From: GCA-2746795 sp964643965 | GTDB lineage: Bacteria > Chloroflexota > Anaerolineae > Promineifilales > Promineifilaceae | Direction of reading: 5' to 3' | Length of the DNA: 64,000 nucleotides | Assembly: GCA_964643965.1 (NCBI GenBank) | Contig: CAZXVH010000002.1 | Span: 51,931 to 115,930 of the forward strand | Shown: positions 16,538-24,986 of the stretch, piece after piece | Layout: every line of letters begins with the position of its first letter | How positions within the stretch are numbered: position 1 is the first letter of the stretch | Notes under the pieces: model-generated | Databases searched by the model: none | Seen by the model: the letters and a program-made list of their open reading frames with translations, nothing else | What the model was told of the DNA's origin: nothing | Translations under genes and position numbers: made by a program

Positions 16538-19066
16538 TTATCGTCGCCAGGCGGGGCAGGTTTTGTCAACGGCCGTTACGTTTGTCACATTTTTCTGGTT
16601 TGAGCCATCGGCGCTGCTGACAAATACGTCCCGCACCCCCGGGCCAACCGGTTTCAAATACAAAATTTGGCTGCCATCCGGGGAAAAGCTGGGGGTAAAG
16701 GCGGTGGGGATGATTTGCGCATAATTGCCATTGGGGAAGGCGCGATGCACCGTGTCCCCCACTACAAACAAGAACGAATCGCTGGTAGGCGACCAGCGGA
16801 TGCCTTCGGCGGTATCCAGGCTGCCTTGATAGACGAAGGTGAAATTGTCTGACGCTGGCGGGCGCGTGGTGATGCTGAAATCGGCGCCAACTTTATTGAC
16901 CACCACTTCCACCTGGCCGTTGGGCGCGGCGCAGACGTCTACGCCGCCGCTGATATTGCAGAATGGGCCGTAGTAAAGATTGAAGGAGCTGCCACTATTG
17001 GTGGTGGCGGGGCTGCTGCATGTATTGGAAACGGCCGTGCCCACTTCTTGCGGCGTGCTCCAGGCCGGATCGGTGGTGAGCAGGCTGTTACCGGAGGTGT
17101 AGAGGATGCGCCCCACGTCACCAGCCGCGCCGCCGCCAGTATCACCACCGCCCCCAGAATTGTCGCCACCGCCAGCGGAGCCGGAGTAAACCAGGTTTGC
17201 CGGGGTGAGATCGTCCAGGAAAATTTCGCCGGAGCCGTTGAAAGCATTGTTTAAATCATCCAGCACCAGGGCGCGGAAGGAGATGGGATACTCTACGGTA
17301 TCGTTTTTGGGGCCGCTGATATGCGTCCAGGGCCAATCCTGCCCGGTGTTGATGTAACCGGTCATTTGCTTCCAGCCGGTGTGGGTGATGCGGCCAAAGG
17401 GAACCTGCCAGGTTTGGTTCTGGTTGTCCTGAATCCAGGCGTTGAGATAGTGACCGGCGCCGTCGCCATATACCCAAATTTGCAGGGCGGTAGGTTCGCC
17501 AGGGATGGCGTTGTTTTGCATGAACACCACGTAGTCGTTGTCGGCCGTGGTGAAGGCGTAGCTCAGCTTGGCAGAGGCGGCGCCGCTGTGCGCCTGCGCC
17601 GTTGATGAGGTGAGGCTGCCGTTCTCTTCATCGCCGCGTATCCAGACGCCTAATGGCTCGAAGGTGAGGGGCAATCCGCCGCCCTGACTGCTGCCACCGC
17701 TGGGGTTGCCGGGCGTTTTGGTAGGTGTAGGGGCGGCGGTGGCGCTCTCGGTGCTGGTTGGTTTGGGAGTGCTGGTCTGTTTAGGGGGTTTTGTAGGAAC
17801 TGGCGTATCTTCGGCCGGGATGGCGTCGGTCTCAGTGGGCGTTGTTTCTATAACCGCGATTTCTGTATTTGCCACGGTGGGGTTGTTCGCCGTCGGTTCT
17901 GTGGTAGACGGCTGGGTGGCGGTGGCTGAGTCGATGGTGGTGATGATGGCGAGGGGAACGGCCGTTTCCCCACCAAAGAGCATCTCGTTTAACGGGGTAA
18001 AGAAGATGGCGGCAGCGGCGCAGCCCAGTAACAGCGCCAGGAAAACAGGGATGAGCCAGAAGGGGGAGAACGGCCGTTTCTGCTGCGGCGCTCGCACGAC
18101 GGTAGGGGATTCACCCACGCGGGTAGCGCCCACCATCGTTTCAGGCGCAGCAGCGGCAACTACGGTGGCGGCGGCATAGGTGGCCGCGCCTAACGACGCC
18201 GCCTGCCCCGTTTGTTCGCTCTGGATCGCTTGTTTGGCTGCCAGCATGAGATCGGCGGCCGTCTGGTAACGGGATGCCGGCTCTTTTTGCAAACAGGTAT
18301 GCACCATGGTGGCAGTTTGCGCCGAAATATCTGGCCTGAGTTGAGAAATGGGTTGTGGCGTTTCTGTGATATGTTTACTCAAGATGGCCCAGGGCGTATC
18401 ACCGGTGAATGCCCGCCGACCACTGAGCATTTCGTATAAAATCATGCCCAATGAATAAATATCGCTGCGGCCGTCTACCGGTTGGCTGTTGACCTGCTCT
18501 GGCGACATGTAATAGGGCGTACCCACCAACTCATCCAGGCGCGTGAGCGTAGCCTCGTTTTGCATTTTAGCGATGCCCAGGTCTGTGATCACCGGTGTGC
18601 CATTGGTCCGCAGCAAGATGTTGGACGGTTTGAGGTCGCGGTGAATGATGTTCGCCTGATGAGACGCCACCAGCGCCGAAGCCACCTGCTCCACAATTTT
18701 GAGTGATTCCGTTGTTTGCAGCACATGCCCCTGCTGGGCCAGGCGGTCTAACTGTTCGCGCAGGGAACCGCCGGAAATATACTCCATAGCGATATAGTAT
18801 TCGCCATCAGGCGTTTCGCCGGTGGTATAAATTTGCACGATATTGGGGTGGCGCAGTTTGGCCACAGCCCGCGCTTCTCGTCGAAACCGTTCGATAAAGG
18901 TTTGGTCTTGGGTGAGATTCTTAAAGAGGATTTTTAGGGCAACGGGGCGTTCCAATGCCTGATCGATGGCATAATAGACGTAAGCCATACCCCCTTTTTT
19001 GATGAGCGACTGGATGGTGTATTGACCAATTTGTTTTCCGATCCAGGATTGGGCCGTTTGATCCAT
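16538..19066 (-). CDS. Transmembrane Ser/Thr protein kinase with extracellular beta domains
   Basis: An 842-residue Hanks-type kinase. The catalytic domain spans ~15-275 with Lys45 (VALKIL), IIHRDLKPSN (Asp144), DLG at 162-164 in place of DFG, and YYMSPEQ. The glycine loop is KKGGMAYVY, with the first Gly replaced. A membrane helix lies at ~334-356, followed by a Thr/Pro linker of ~100 residues. Residues ~465-625 look like a carbohydrate-binding-type beta sandwich (IWVYGDGAGHYLNAWIQD, IFLDDL). The last ~190 residues carry TolB/WD-type propeller repeats (SPDGSQILYL). The usual PASTA repeats are missing, so the external ligand is probably something other than muropeptide. AGGAG precedes the ATG. 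Confidence 0.9.
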   Translation of the reverse strand: MDQTAQSWIGKQIGQYTIQSLIKKGGMAYVYYAIDQALERPVALKILFKNLTQDQTFIERFRREARAVAKLRHPNIVQIYTTGETPDGEYYIAMEYISGGSLREQLDRLAQQGHVLQTTESLKIVEQVASALVASHQANIIHRDLKPSNILLRTNGTPVITDLGIAKMQNEATLTRLDELVGTPYYMSPEQVNSQPVDGRSDIYSLGMILYEMLSGRRAFTGDTPWAILSKHITETPQPISQLRPDISAQTATMVHTCLQKEPASRYQTAADLMLAAKQAIQSEQTGQAASLGAATYAAATVVAAAAPETMVGATRVGESPTVVRAPQQKRPFSPFWLIPVFLALLLGCAAAAIFFTPLNEMLFGGETAVPLAIITTIDSATATQPSTTEPTANNPTVANTEIAVIETTPTETDAIPAEDTPVPTKPPKQTSTPKPTSTESATAAPTPTKTPGNPSGGSSQGGGLPLTFEPLGVWIRGDEENGSLTSSTAQAHSGAASAKLSYAFTTADNDYVVFMQNNAIPGEPTALQIWVYGDGAGHYLNAWIQDNQNQTWQVPFGRITHTGWKQMTGYINTGQDWPWTHISGPKNDTVEYPISFRALVLDDLNNAFNGSGEIFLDDLTPANLVYSGSAGGGDNSGGGGDTGGGAAGDVGRILYTSGNSLLTTDPAWSTPQEVGTAVSNTCSSPATTNSGSSFNLYYGPFCNISGGVDVCAAPNGQVEVVVNKVGADFSITTRPPASDNFTFVYQGSLDTAEGIRWSPTSDSFLFVVGDTVHRAFPNGNYAQIIPTAFTPSFSPDGSQILYLKPVGPGVRDVFVSSADGSNQKNVTNVTAVDKTCPAWRR

Positions 19067-19145
19067 TATGGGGTCTCCTGTATGACCTGACGCTGTTTTT
19101 GGGCGGGTGCAATGAAGCTTCAGAGGAGTAAAGGTAACTTTATTG

Positions 19146-19151
19146 ATTATA
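19146..19151 (-). promoter_or_regulatory. -10 box facing the kinase gene
   Basis: TATAAT on the minus strand, about 80 bases before the kinase ATG. Upstream -35 candidates (TTTACG at roughly 19-20 bases spacing) are poor, so the promoter is plausible rather than certain. Confidence 0.4.
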
Positions 19152-19326
19152 GACTATTTTCAACCGGTTGCGTAAACATGACGCTGATTAGAGTATGTAT
19201 ACTCGCAACGGGCATAATCTGACATTTTTACCAGAGGTGTCACGGTCAGAAACCGGCCACAGCGAGTATAACAAGTTGTTGACGTATTAGATTATAAAAG
19301 TCTGTACTTTTGTAATCTCTCGTCTA

Positions 19327-19355
19327 TTGAGTTAGCTTCATTATTATTGTAAAAT
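19327..19355 (+). promoter_or_regulatory. Sigma-70-type promoter of the toxin-antitoxin operon
   Basis: TTGAGT, a 17-base spacer and TAAAAT, placed about 44 bases before the antitoxin ATG. Transcription would start near 19362 and give a leader of about 37 bases with a GAGGTG ribosome site. Confidence 0.6.
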
Positions 19356-19398
19356 ACACCATATCAGGATATTGCAACTTTTTGATGAGGTGAAAACT

Positions 19399-19722
19399 AT
19401 GGCCGATACACAAGTAAGCATTGGACAAGTAAAGCGGGATATTTCTACGCTAGTCAATCGGGTAGCGTTTGGCGGTGAACGGGTGATCTTGACCTCTCGG
19501 GGTAAGCCAAAAGCAGCCCTCGTCAGCATTGAGGATTATGAACGGCTGACAGAGGATAATGATGATGAATTGGCGCGTCTTGAAGCATGGTTTGTTAAGC
19601 GTGATGCCTTAGCAGAGAGAATTTTAGCGGAACGAGGGGGCAAGTCATTGGATCATGATACTATTTTAGAAGAAGCAAAACGTGATTTAGAGGAACGCCA
19701 TGACTTCTTACTTCGTTCTTGA
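19399..19722 (+). CDS. Phd/YefM-family antitoxin
   Basis: A 107-residue antitoxin. The N-terminal half has the Phd/YefM DNA-binding pattern (VSIGQVKRDISTLVNRVAFG, then RVILTSRGKPKAALVSIEDY), which represses its own promoter. The acidic, helical C-terminus (from ~55) would wrap the toxin. I chose the ATG at 19399 because GAGGTG lies 7 bases before it. An in-frame TTG nine codons upstream lacks such a site. The end overlaps the PIN toxin by 23 bases, the usual arrangement for coupled synthesis. Base composition is more AT-rich than the neighbours, in keeping with a mobile module. Confidence 0.88.
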   Translation: MADTQVSIGQVKRDISTLVNRVAFGGERVILTSRGKPKAALVSIEDYERLTEDNDDELARLEAWFVKRDALAERILAERGGKSLDHDTILEEAKRDLEERHDFLLRS

Positions 19723-20122
19723 TGCGAACTTTGTATATAGATCGTTATTTCCTGAGACACCACAAGATCCATTTAGCCAACTATTACTCGATGAAAAACG
19801 AGAAAAACGTATTCCTTGTGCGCCGACCTTGTTGGCTTATGAACTGAGCTCTATTCTGGCAAAATTGGTTTATTGGGGTGAACTTTCAGAACAGGCTGCA
19901 CAGGAAAGTTTAGCTATTGGGCTGGATTTAGGAATTGAGTTGATTGTGCCCACTGAAGAGCATGCACACAAGGCTTTTTTGTGGACGCGGCAGTTGAATC
20001 GGGTGGCGGCGTATGACAGTTTTTATTTGGCGCTGGCGGAAAGTTTGGGGTGTGACTTGTGGACGGCCGATAAAAAGTTGGTTAATGCAGTTGGTCAGCC
20101 GTGGGTGAGATTGGTTCAATAA
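19700..20122 (+). CDS. PIN-domain toxin (VapC-like)
   Basis: A 140-residue PIN-domain ribonuclease, the probable toxin partner of the preceding antitoxin. The acidic metal-binding residues are all present: Asp8 in VLDANF, Glu in LAYELSS (about 48), Asp in AAYDSFYLALAE (about 105) and Asp in LWTADKKL (about 124). VapC proteins cleave tRNA or rRNA when freed from the antitoxin. The target here is unknown. The pairing of a Phd-type antitoxin with a PIN toxin is a common type II combination. The gene overlaps the antitoxin by 23 bases and has no ribosome site of its own that stands out. Confidence 0.88.
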   Translation: MTSYFVLDANFVYRSLFPETPQDPFSQLLLDEKREKRIPCAPTLLAYELSSILAKLVYWGELSEQAAQESLAIGLDLGIELIVPTEEHAHKAFLWTRQLNRVAAYDSFYLALAESLGCDLWTADKKLVNAVGQPWVRLVQ

Positions 20123-20170
20123 AACTCCGAGCTTCTTGAAAATGACACCAATATTTGATACCATATCTTC

Positions 20171-20427
20171 GTGAATAAGAAACAATACAGAACGCTTGAA
20201 GCAATATTTGAAAACCCAATTCATGCCAATATTGCTTGGCGGGATATTGAAGCGTTATTTTTAGCATTAGGTGCAGAGATAAGCGAAGGTCGAGGGTCTC
20301 GGATTCGAGTGGCGCTCAATGATGTGCGCAGCGATTTTTCATCGGCCGCATCCTAAACCAGAGACGAAAAAAGGGTGCTGTGAAATCTGTGCGCCGCTTT
20401 TTGAAAGAAGCAGGAGTGACACCATGA
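20171..20427 (+). pseudogene. hicA toxin gene broken by two frameshifts
   Basis: The first frame, from a GTG, reads like HicA (KKQYRTLEAIFENP, NIAWRDIEALFLALGAE, then RIRVALNDVR) and then stops early after 61 residues. The next frame continues with the family's IFHRPHPKPETKKG, and the third frame gives AVKSVRRFLKEAGVTP followed by TGA. Two separate one-base insertions, near 20333 (CGCAGCG) and in the AAAAAAGGG run near 20376, restore the whole protein when removed. The catalytic His lies in FHRPHP, after the first shift, so the present gene cannot make active toxin. The reconstructed stop overlaps the hicB start (ATGA). A sequencing error is possible for the homopolymer site, less so for the first. 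Confidence 0.8.
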
Positions 20428-20750
20428 TGGAATATAAAGGCTATGTAGCGAAAGTGGAATTTGATGATGACGATGAAGTTTTTCATGGTGAGGTCGTCAA
20501 TTTACGGGATGTGATCACTTTTCAAGGTGAATCTGTTACGGAGATCAAAGAAGCTTTTCAAGACTCGGTTGAGGATTATTTGGAGTTTTGTGCGGAACGG
20601 GGAGAAAATCCTGAAAAGCCATTTTCTGGCAAGTTTAGTGTGCGGATTGATCCTGAATTACATAGGATAATCACAACCAAGGCTCGTATGGAAGACAAAA
20701 GTTTAAATCATTGGGTTCGTGACACGTTAAAGTCAGCAGTTGAGGCATAA
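20424..20750 (+). CDS. HicB-family antitoxin
   Basis: A 108-residue antitoxin. The N-terminal part is the partial RNase H-like HicB fold (YKGYVAKVEFDDDDEVFHGE, TFQGESVTEIKEAF). The C-terminus (SVRIDPELHRIITTKARMED, LNHWVRDTL) is a ribbon-helix-helix DNA-binding motif. It would bind HicA and repress the operon. AGGAG lies 7 bases before the ATG at 20424. The frame is intact although the toxin gene before it is frameshifted, so it may now be an orphan regulator or a protector against another HicA. Confidence 0.85.
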   Translation: MMEYKGYVAKVEFDDDDEVFHGEVVNLRDVITFQGESVTEIKEAFQDSVEDYLEFCAERGENPEKPFSGKFSVRIDPELHRIITTKARMEDKSLNHWVRDTLKSAVEA

Positions 20751-20771
20751 ACGGCCGTTTTCCCCACCAAC

Positions 20772-21122
20772 CTACGCATCCATAACGGCCGTTTGCAACA
20801 TCTTCATCGAGTCATGCGGCCGTAACACAGCACAGGCGCCCACCGCTTTGCCTGCTTGTCGCGACACACCCGTCATGGAGTGCATCACCACCTTCACCTG
20901 CGGCCAGGATTTGGTAATACGGGCGGTTGCTTCTAAGCCATCCATAAAAGGCATCCGAAAATCCATCACCACTACATCAGGCTGATCTGCTTCCACAAAA
21001 TCGACAGCATCCCACCCATTCTGTGCTTCCCCAATCACAATCACATTCGGCATTTGCCCCAGTGCCAGATGGATAACTCGTCTTGTCATTTCCTGATCGT
21101 TAACGATGAGTACACGTTTCAT
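20772..21122 (-). CDS. Single-domain response regulator (receiver only)
   Basis: A 116-residue CheY-like receiver. The phosphorylation site is Asp54 in VVMDFRMPF. Deviations are seen at other key places: the acidic pocket reads VNDQE (one Asp only), the switch residue is Ser82, and the usual Lys near residue 101 is Arg in VLRPHD. It has no output domain, so it would act through a partner protein. The reading frame could extend upstream to 21413, but that part runs antisense through the next gene and is not protein-like. The ATG at 21122 follows an AAAGG ribosome site. Copies of the palindrome lie at its 3' end. Confidence 0.82.
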   Translation of the reverse strand: MKRVLIVNDQEMTRRVIHLALGQMPNVIVIGEAQNGWDAVDFVEADQPDVVVMDFRMPFMDGLEATARITKSWPQVKVVMHSMTGVSRQAGKAVGACAVLRPHDSMKMLQTAVMDA

Positions 21123-21222
21123 AAGTCTACCTTTGTGTGGCGAGTGGCGGGTGGCGGGTTGCGGGTGGCAGAGTGGCAAGGTGACAAAGTAATAACCCAC
21201 CTTGCCACCCTGCCTCATCATT

Positions 21223-22017
21223 CTAAAAACTATCGACCGAATAAATGGCAACCGCTTCAGCCGGCACCCAGCCTTGCACCTGGCCGCCCGGCAATGCCAG
21301 CCGTACCCAGTCACCGCGCTGTTCGAGCAGTTCGATTTCCGCGCCGCTGTGCAAATCAAATTCGGTGATGGTATCGGCGCTGGGGCCAGCACTGACATCG
21401 ACAACTTCGGCAATAACGACGGCTTGTTGACGATTATTCTCCACGTAAACGCGGCTGCCTAACGAGAAGGCGGCGATAACCATCAACAGGCCAGACAGAA
21501 TCAGGATATATTGCAGCATTTCTCGGGAACGGCCGTTTTCCATTTGCCGATATACAAGCCATACCAAGCCAAACAGGAACCACAAGCCCAATGCCAACAG
21601 CGCCATTTCGTTGAGGGTGAGATATTGACGTGTTGTCGAGGCGAAATGTTCTAGCGGACTGCTGCTGGTAGTCGGCAGTTGATCGACGGCTTGGGTACGC
21701 GCCATGGCCAAGTTGGCCTGGATGTCGGCGTCGCGGGGGGCCAGTTGCGCCGCTCGTTGGTAGTTGAAAATGGCGCGGCCGATGTCGTCCTGGCGGAAGT
21801 AAGCGTTGCCCAAATTGTAATAGACGGCGCTGTCATGGACGCTTCGCTTTACGAGTTGTTCGTAGGCTTGGGCAGCTTCGGCAAAACGGCCGTTTTCATA
21901 CAAAGAGTTCGCTACCTGCATCTCGTTTTCTTGAGCAAATGAAGGCTGCACAGCCAGTAATCCTAAAATTAATGCTAAACCGATGAATAATGTCGTGTAG
22001 ATGAATGTCTTTTTCAT
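21223..22017 (-). CDS. BatE-like TPR/SH3 membrane protein
   Basis: A 264-residue protein with a signal sequence (cleavage near PSFAQ, residue ~29). Two TPR repeats follow (about 35-105; AYEQLVKRSVHDSAVYYNLG). Two membrane helices lie around 140-185, and a C-terminal bacterial SH3 domain ends with GGQVQGWVPAEAVAIY. This layout matches BatE, the last gene of aerotolerance (Bat) operons. Its function is not well established in any organism. It is the sixth and last gene of the operon, 64 bases after batD. Confidence 0.8.
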   Translation of the reverse strand: MKKTFIYTTLFIGLALILGLLAVQPSFAQENEMQVANSLYENGRFAEAAQAYEQLVKRSVHDSAVYYNLGNAYFRQDDIGRAIFNYQRAAQLAPRDADIQANLAMARTQAVDQLPTTSSSPLEHFASTTRQYLTLNEMALLALGLWFLFGLVWLVYRQMENGRSREMLQYILILSGLLMVIAAFSLGSRVYVENNRQQAVVIAEVVDVSAGPSADTITEFDLHSGAEIELLEQRGDWVRLALPGGQVQGWVPAEAVAIYSVDSF

Positions 22018-22032
22018 GAGATTACCTCGTTA

Positions 22033-22080
22033 AAGCGAGAGCAAAAGCGAGAGGTTTTTCCTCTTGCTCTCGCTCTAACC
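22033..22080 (-). repeat. Hairpin between batD and batE genes
   Basis: Long complementary tracts (GCGAGAGC...AAGAGG type) face each other across a short T/A loop. On the minus strand this could stabilise or partly terminate the operon transcript before the last gene. No clean U-tract follows, so it is more likely a processing or attenuation hairpin. Confidence 0.5.
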
Positions 22081-22081
22081 T

Positions 22082-23839
22082 CTAGCTGAACTGCACCTCT
22101 AATTTGTCAATCAACGCTTCCGTGTAGGCCAGAATATGAGTTTCATCCAGGTTAGCGCCGGCGGGGGCAAAACGGCCGTTTTCACATGTTTCTAAAAACT
22201 GCTGAACTTCTGTGACGGTGGCGGCGTCGATGCTGTTGGTGGTGAGCAAGTGGGCGATGTCGGCGCGGCGCAATCCGCTGACGGATTGGTTGAGCTTATC
22301 TTCCAGGTATTGCTGGAAGATTTGGTTCGCGCTTTGATACTTATCTTGCCCGTTTTTGGCCGCCTCTTGCAAACACTTACGTGCGCGGCCGGCTGCTTTC
22401 TTGTGCGTCGCTTTGTCGCTGTTATTGTCCCAATACGCTTGACGGCGCTTGACGACCGCCTGTCCCATGACCAATGCTAAGGGCACGAGCCAGAGGAGCC
22501 AGAACCAGGTTTGACCGGTCAGCGGTGTGACGGCGGCTGATTTTTCGGGCGCTAATTTGATGTGGCGGATGTCGTTGTTCATGGCTGGCTGGCTGGGAGC
22601 GGCGGGGTTGAGTGCCGTGGTAGTGGCCGCCCCGGGCAGCACATTGACGCTTAAGGCGCCGGTGCTGATGGTCTCATAAACGGCCGTTTCCGGGTCAAAG
22701 TAGCTGTAACTAATCTCAGGAATCGTCAACTGCCCTTCGCGGGTGGGAATCAGCAGTCGTTCGTACACCTTTTGCCCCACAATCTTGCCATCCCGTTTAG
22801 ACGAGGTGGTATTGGCCTGCTCTCCAAACGAACGCCATTCGTCTCCTTCCGTCCACACGGGGTCGCCAGCGGTGTTGATATTGCCTTCGCCGCTGAGAAT
22901 CACTTCCAGCGTCACCGGCTCATTCACCTTCGTTTCCGTGGCGTCTACTTTGGCGCTGATATCGAACTTGCCTACCGCCCCTTTGAAATCGGCCGGCGCG
23001 CCTTGAGGCCACGGTTGCACGTTCACCGCCACCGGTTGGGTCTGTAACGTCTGATCCCGTTCAAACAAACTGCCCTGGATATTCAGCGTGGTTGGTTCAA
23101 TAGATACGTCGCCATTGGCGGTGGGGATGACAGTGTGATGCACCTCGCTGACGCGGTAGGTGCGTCCGGCCGCCTCGACGGTGTAGTCAGTTTGGAATGG
23201 TTCCCCATCTGTCCAGAAACCAGTGAACGAAGGCGGCTGATAATTCGGGGCGCGGAACAAGTTGACCGCCTGATAAAAGCGGAAGGTATAGTCGATGGCC
23301 TCGCCTTGATAAGGATTGGCGTTATCCACCACCGCTTCCACAAATAAATCCTGCCCGTTTAGCTTATTAGAAACCTCAACGCTGTGACTGGCGGCGGCGG
23401 GGGCGGCGGCGCCCAACGCTTGTGACTGCGCCGCGCCAGAACCTTGTTCAATGTGAATCAGAATCGGATCAGTGCTATAGGTCTGCCCATCAATGACGAT
23501 GTGGATGGGGTCGATGGTCACATCGCCCGGCCGGGCGGGTTGCAAACGATAGAGATAGACCGTATTGGCGCTACTGCTGCCGTTAACGATGCTAATTTGT
23601 GACGACATGGAAGAGCCAACAATATTCAGGCCATTCAAATAAGGTATCATGGGTTTCGCCACGTTGCTGCCCACGCCTTCTATGGTGATGGTCAAGACCA
23701 GCGATTCGTCTGTGGTTAAGTTGGTGCGGTCTACCTGCGCTTGAATGGGGCTGTCCTGGGCAAATGACGGCACGGCCACCATCAACAGCGCCATGATGGT
23801 AAATATAGTTGCGAGTGTCAGTTTTAGTTTCTTGTTCAT
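22082..23839 (-). CDS. BatD-family protein (oxygen tolerance)
   Basis: A 585-residue exported protein with a signal peptide ending near PSFAQD. Several Ig-like beta domains fill the long external part (TNLTTDESLVLTITIEG is the typical BatD opening). A membrane helix lies at ~440-460 (TWFWLLWLVPLALVMGQAVV) and a helical cytoplasmic tail of ~120 residues follows. BatD proteins are thought to form a membrane complex with the VWA proteins BatA and BatB, and their biochemical role is unsettled. It follows the TPR protein in the operon. Confidence 0.85.
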   Translation of the reverse strand: MNKKLKLTLATIFTIMALLMVAVPSFAQDSPIQAQVDRTNLTTDESLVLTITIEGVGSNVAKPMIPYLNGLNIVGSSMSSQISIVNGSSSANTVYLYRLQPARPGDVTIDPIHIVIDGQTYSTDPILIHIEQGSGAAQSQALGAAAPAAASHSVEVSNKLNGQDLFVEAVVDNANPYQGEAIDYTFRFYQAVNLFRAPNYQPPSFTGFWTDGEPFQTDYTVEAAGRTYRVSEVHHTVIPTANGDVSIEPTTLNIQGSLFERDQTLQTQPVAVNVQPWPQGAPADFKGAVGKFDISAKVDATETKVNEPVTLEVILSGEGNINTAGDPVWTEGDEWRSFGEQANTTSSKRDGKIVGQKVYERLLIPTREGQLTIPEISYSYFDPETAVYETISTGALSVNVLPGAATTTALNPAAPSQPAMNNDIRHIKLAPEKSAAVTPLTGQTWFWLLWLVPLALVMGQAVVKRRQAYWDNNSDKATHKKAAGRARKCLQEAAKNGQDKYQSANQIFQQYLEDKLNQSVSGLRRADIAHLLTTNSIDAATVTEVQQFLETCENGRFAPAGANLDETHILAYTEALIDKLEVQFS

Positions 23840-23859
23840 AATTACCTCGATTTAGTGAT

Positions 23860-23906
23860 CAGTGGTTAGTGGACAGTGATCAGTGGATACTGTTCACTAA
23901 CCACTG
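23860..23906. repeat. 12-bp inverted repeat between batC and batD
   Basis: CAGTGGTTAGTG at 23860-23871 is perfectly complementary to CACTAACCACTG at 23895-23906 with a 23-base loop. Related AGTGAACAGT-type words occur at 51848-51882 and 61898-61955, so it belongs to a small dispersed family of self-complementary spacer sequences. Confidence 0.7.
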
Positions 23907-23924
23907 TTCACTGCCCACTGATTT

Positions 23925-24944
23925 TTACCAGTCCTGCGCCGGTGGGGGCAGCGGCGAGACGAAGATTTGTTGTAAGCGTTCTTGCAATGTGCCAGAACCT
24001 TGAGCGATGGACATCAGCAGTTGTTGGGCTTGTTCCTTGGTCATGCGTTCGCCCGGTTGGGGAACCATGCCGTTTTGGTTGGGGGCATTGGGATCGCCGG
24101 GTTGTGGCTGACCGTTACCCTGGTTGGCTTGGTCGCTTTGCTCGTTTTCTTCGTCGGGCTGTCCTTCGCCATTCTGGGAGTCTTGGTCACCTTGTTCGTC
24201 TTGGTCACCTTGTTCGTCTTGGTCACCTTGTTCGTCTTGGTCACCTTGTTCGTCTTGGTCGCCTTGTTGTTGGTCAGACTGTTCGTCGCTTTGTTCGCCC
24301 TGTCCATCTTTGGTTTCGTCAGACTGTTGATCACCCTGTCCATTTTCAGAATCTTGCTCGTTTTCGCCGTTTTCTGAGTTCTGGTCTTGCTGTTCCTGGC
24401 TCTCTTCGCCTTCTTCCCCGTCCTGGCTTTCACTGTCCTGGGACTCTTGCTCTTGCTCTTGCTGCTCTTGCTCTTGCTGCTGCTGCTGTTGCAGCGCCAG
24501 TTCCAGGTTGTATTTGGCGTCGGCGTCGGCCGGGTTAATCAGGAGGGCGTCGATGTAAGAGTGAACGGCCGTTTCCAAATCTTGTCCGTTATAAGCAGCG
24601 TTGCCCAGGTTGAAGAAGCTGTGCTGCGCCAGTTCCTCGTCGGCGGCGTTGAGCAGCGCTTGTTGAATTTGGGCGATGGCGTCGCCGAAATTGCCTTCAC
24701 GGTAAAGGGCGTTGGCCGCGTTGTAGAATGGCTCGGCCAGTTCCGGTTGATGGCTCTGCGCCAGTTCGTAAGCGCCGAGCGCATCCAGATACGCTTGCCG
24801 GGCAAAGGCGTCGTTGCCCTGGCGCAGCAGCTTGCTGGCTGGTGAGTCGTCGCGGGTGATGAGGAACAGTCCAGCGGCGAGCAGGGTAAAGAATACAGCC
24901 AGCACTCCTGCGATTTTTGCGATAGTTTTATAAGATGATTTCAT
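23925..24944 (-). CDS. BatC-like TPR protein with a Gln/Glu/Asp-rich region
   Basis: A 339-residue protein with an N-terminal membrane anchor (about 8-28) and three TPR repeats at ~35-155 (QAYLDALGAYELAQSHQPEL, AEPFYNAANALY). A highly acidic low-complexity region (about 160-285) follows, rich in Gln, Asp and Glu, where an 18-base DNA unit gives QGDQDE repeats. The C-terminus has MTKEQAQQLLMSIAQGSG, which resembles the short helical end of BatC proteins. It is the fourth gene of the Bat operon. The repeat region may vary in length between strains. Confidence 0.82.
   Translation of the reverse strand: MKSSYKTIAKIAGVLAVFFTLLAAGLFLITRDDSPASKLLRQGNDAFARQAYLDALGAYELAQSHQPELAEPFYNAANALYREGNFGDAIAQIQQALLNAADEELAQHSFFNLGNAAYNGQDLETAVHSYIDALLINPADADAKYNLELALQQQQQQEQEQQEQEQESQDSESQDGEEGEESQEQQDQNSENGENEQDSENGQGDQQSDETKDGQGEQSDEQSDQQQGDQDEQGDQDEQGDQDEQGDQDEQGDQDSQNGEGQPDEENEQSDQANQGNGQPQPGDPNAPNQNGMVPQPGERMTKEQAQQLLMSIAQGSGTLQERLQQIFVSPLPPPAQDW
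24181..24270. repeat. 18-bp tandem repeat in the batC-like gene
   Basis: Four exact copies of TCTTGGTCACCTTGTTCG at 24181, 24199, 24217 and 24235 and a diverged fifth to 24270. It is in frame, encoding the QGDQDE units of the acidic region. Confidence 0.93.
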
Positions 24945-24986
24945 GATAATCTCCTGAAATATAAACCTTAATACAAAGATTTAAGA

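Larger units (their letters stand above)
19067..19398. other. Divergent intergenic region between kinase and toxin-antitoxin genes
   Basis: This 332-base AT-rich gap separates divergent genes. It holds a perfect minus-strand TATAAT (19151-19146) facing the kinase, a 6-2-6 inverted repeat GAGTAT-GT-ATACTC at 19191-19204 that could be a regulator site, and a good plus-strand promoter at 19327-19355. I see no RNA gene or ORF in it. Confidence 0.6.

Noticed and set aside
24181..24270. Possible CRISPR or mobile repeat
   Set aside because: In-frame 18-bp units encode an acidic repeat of the TPR protein.
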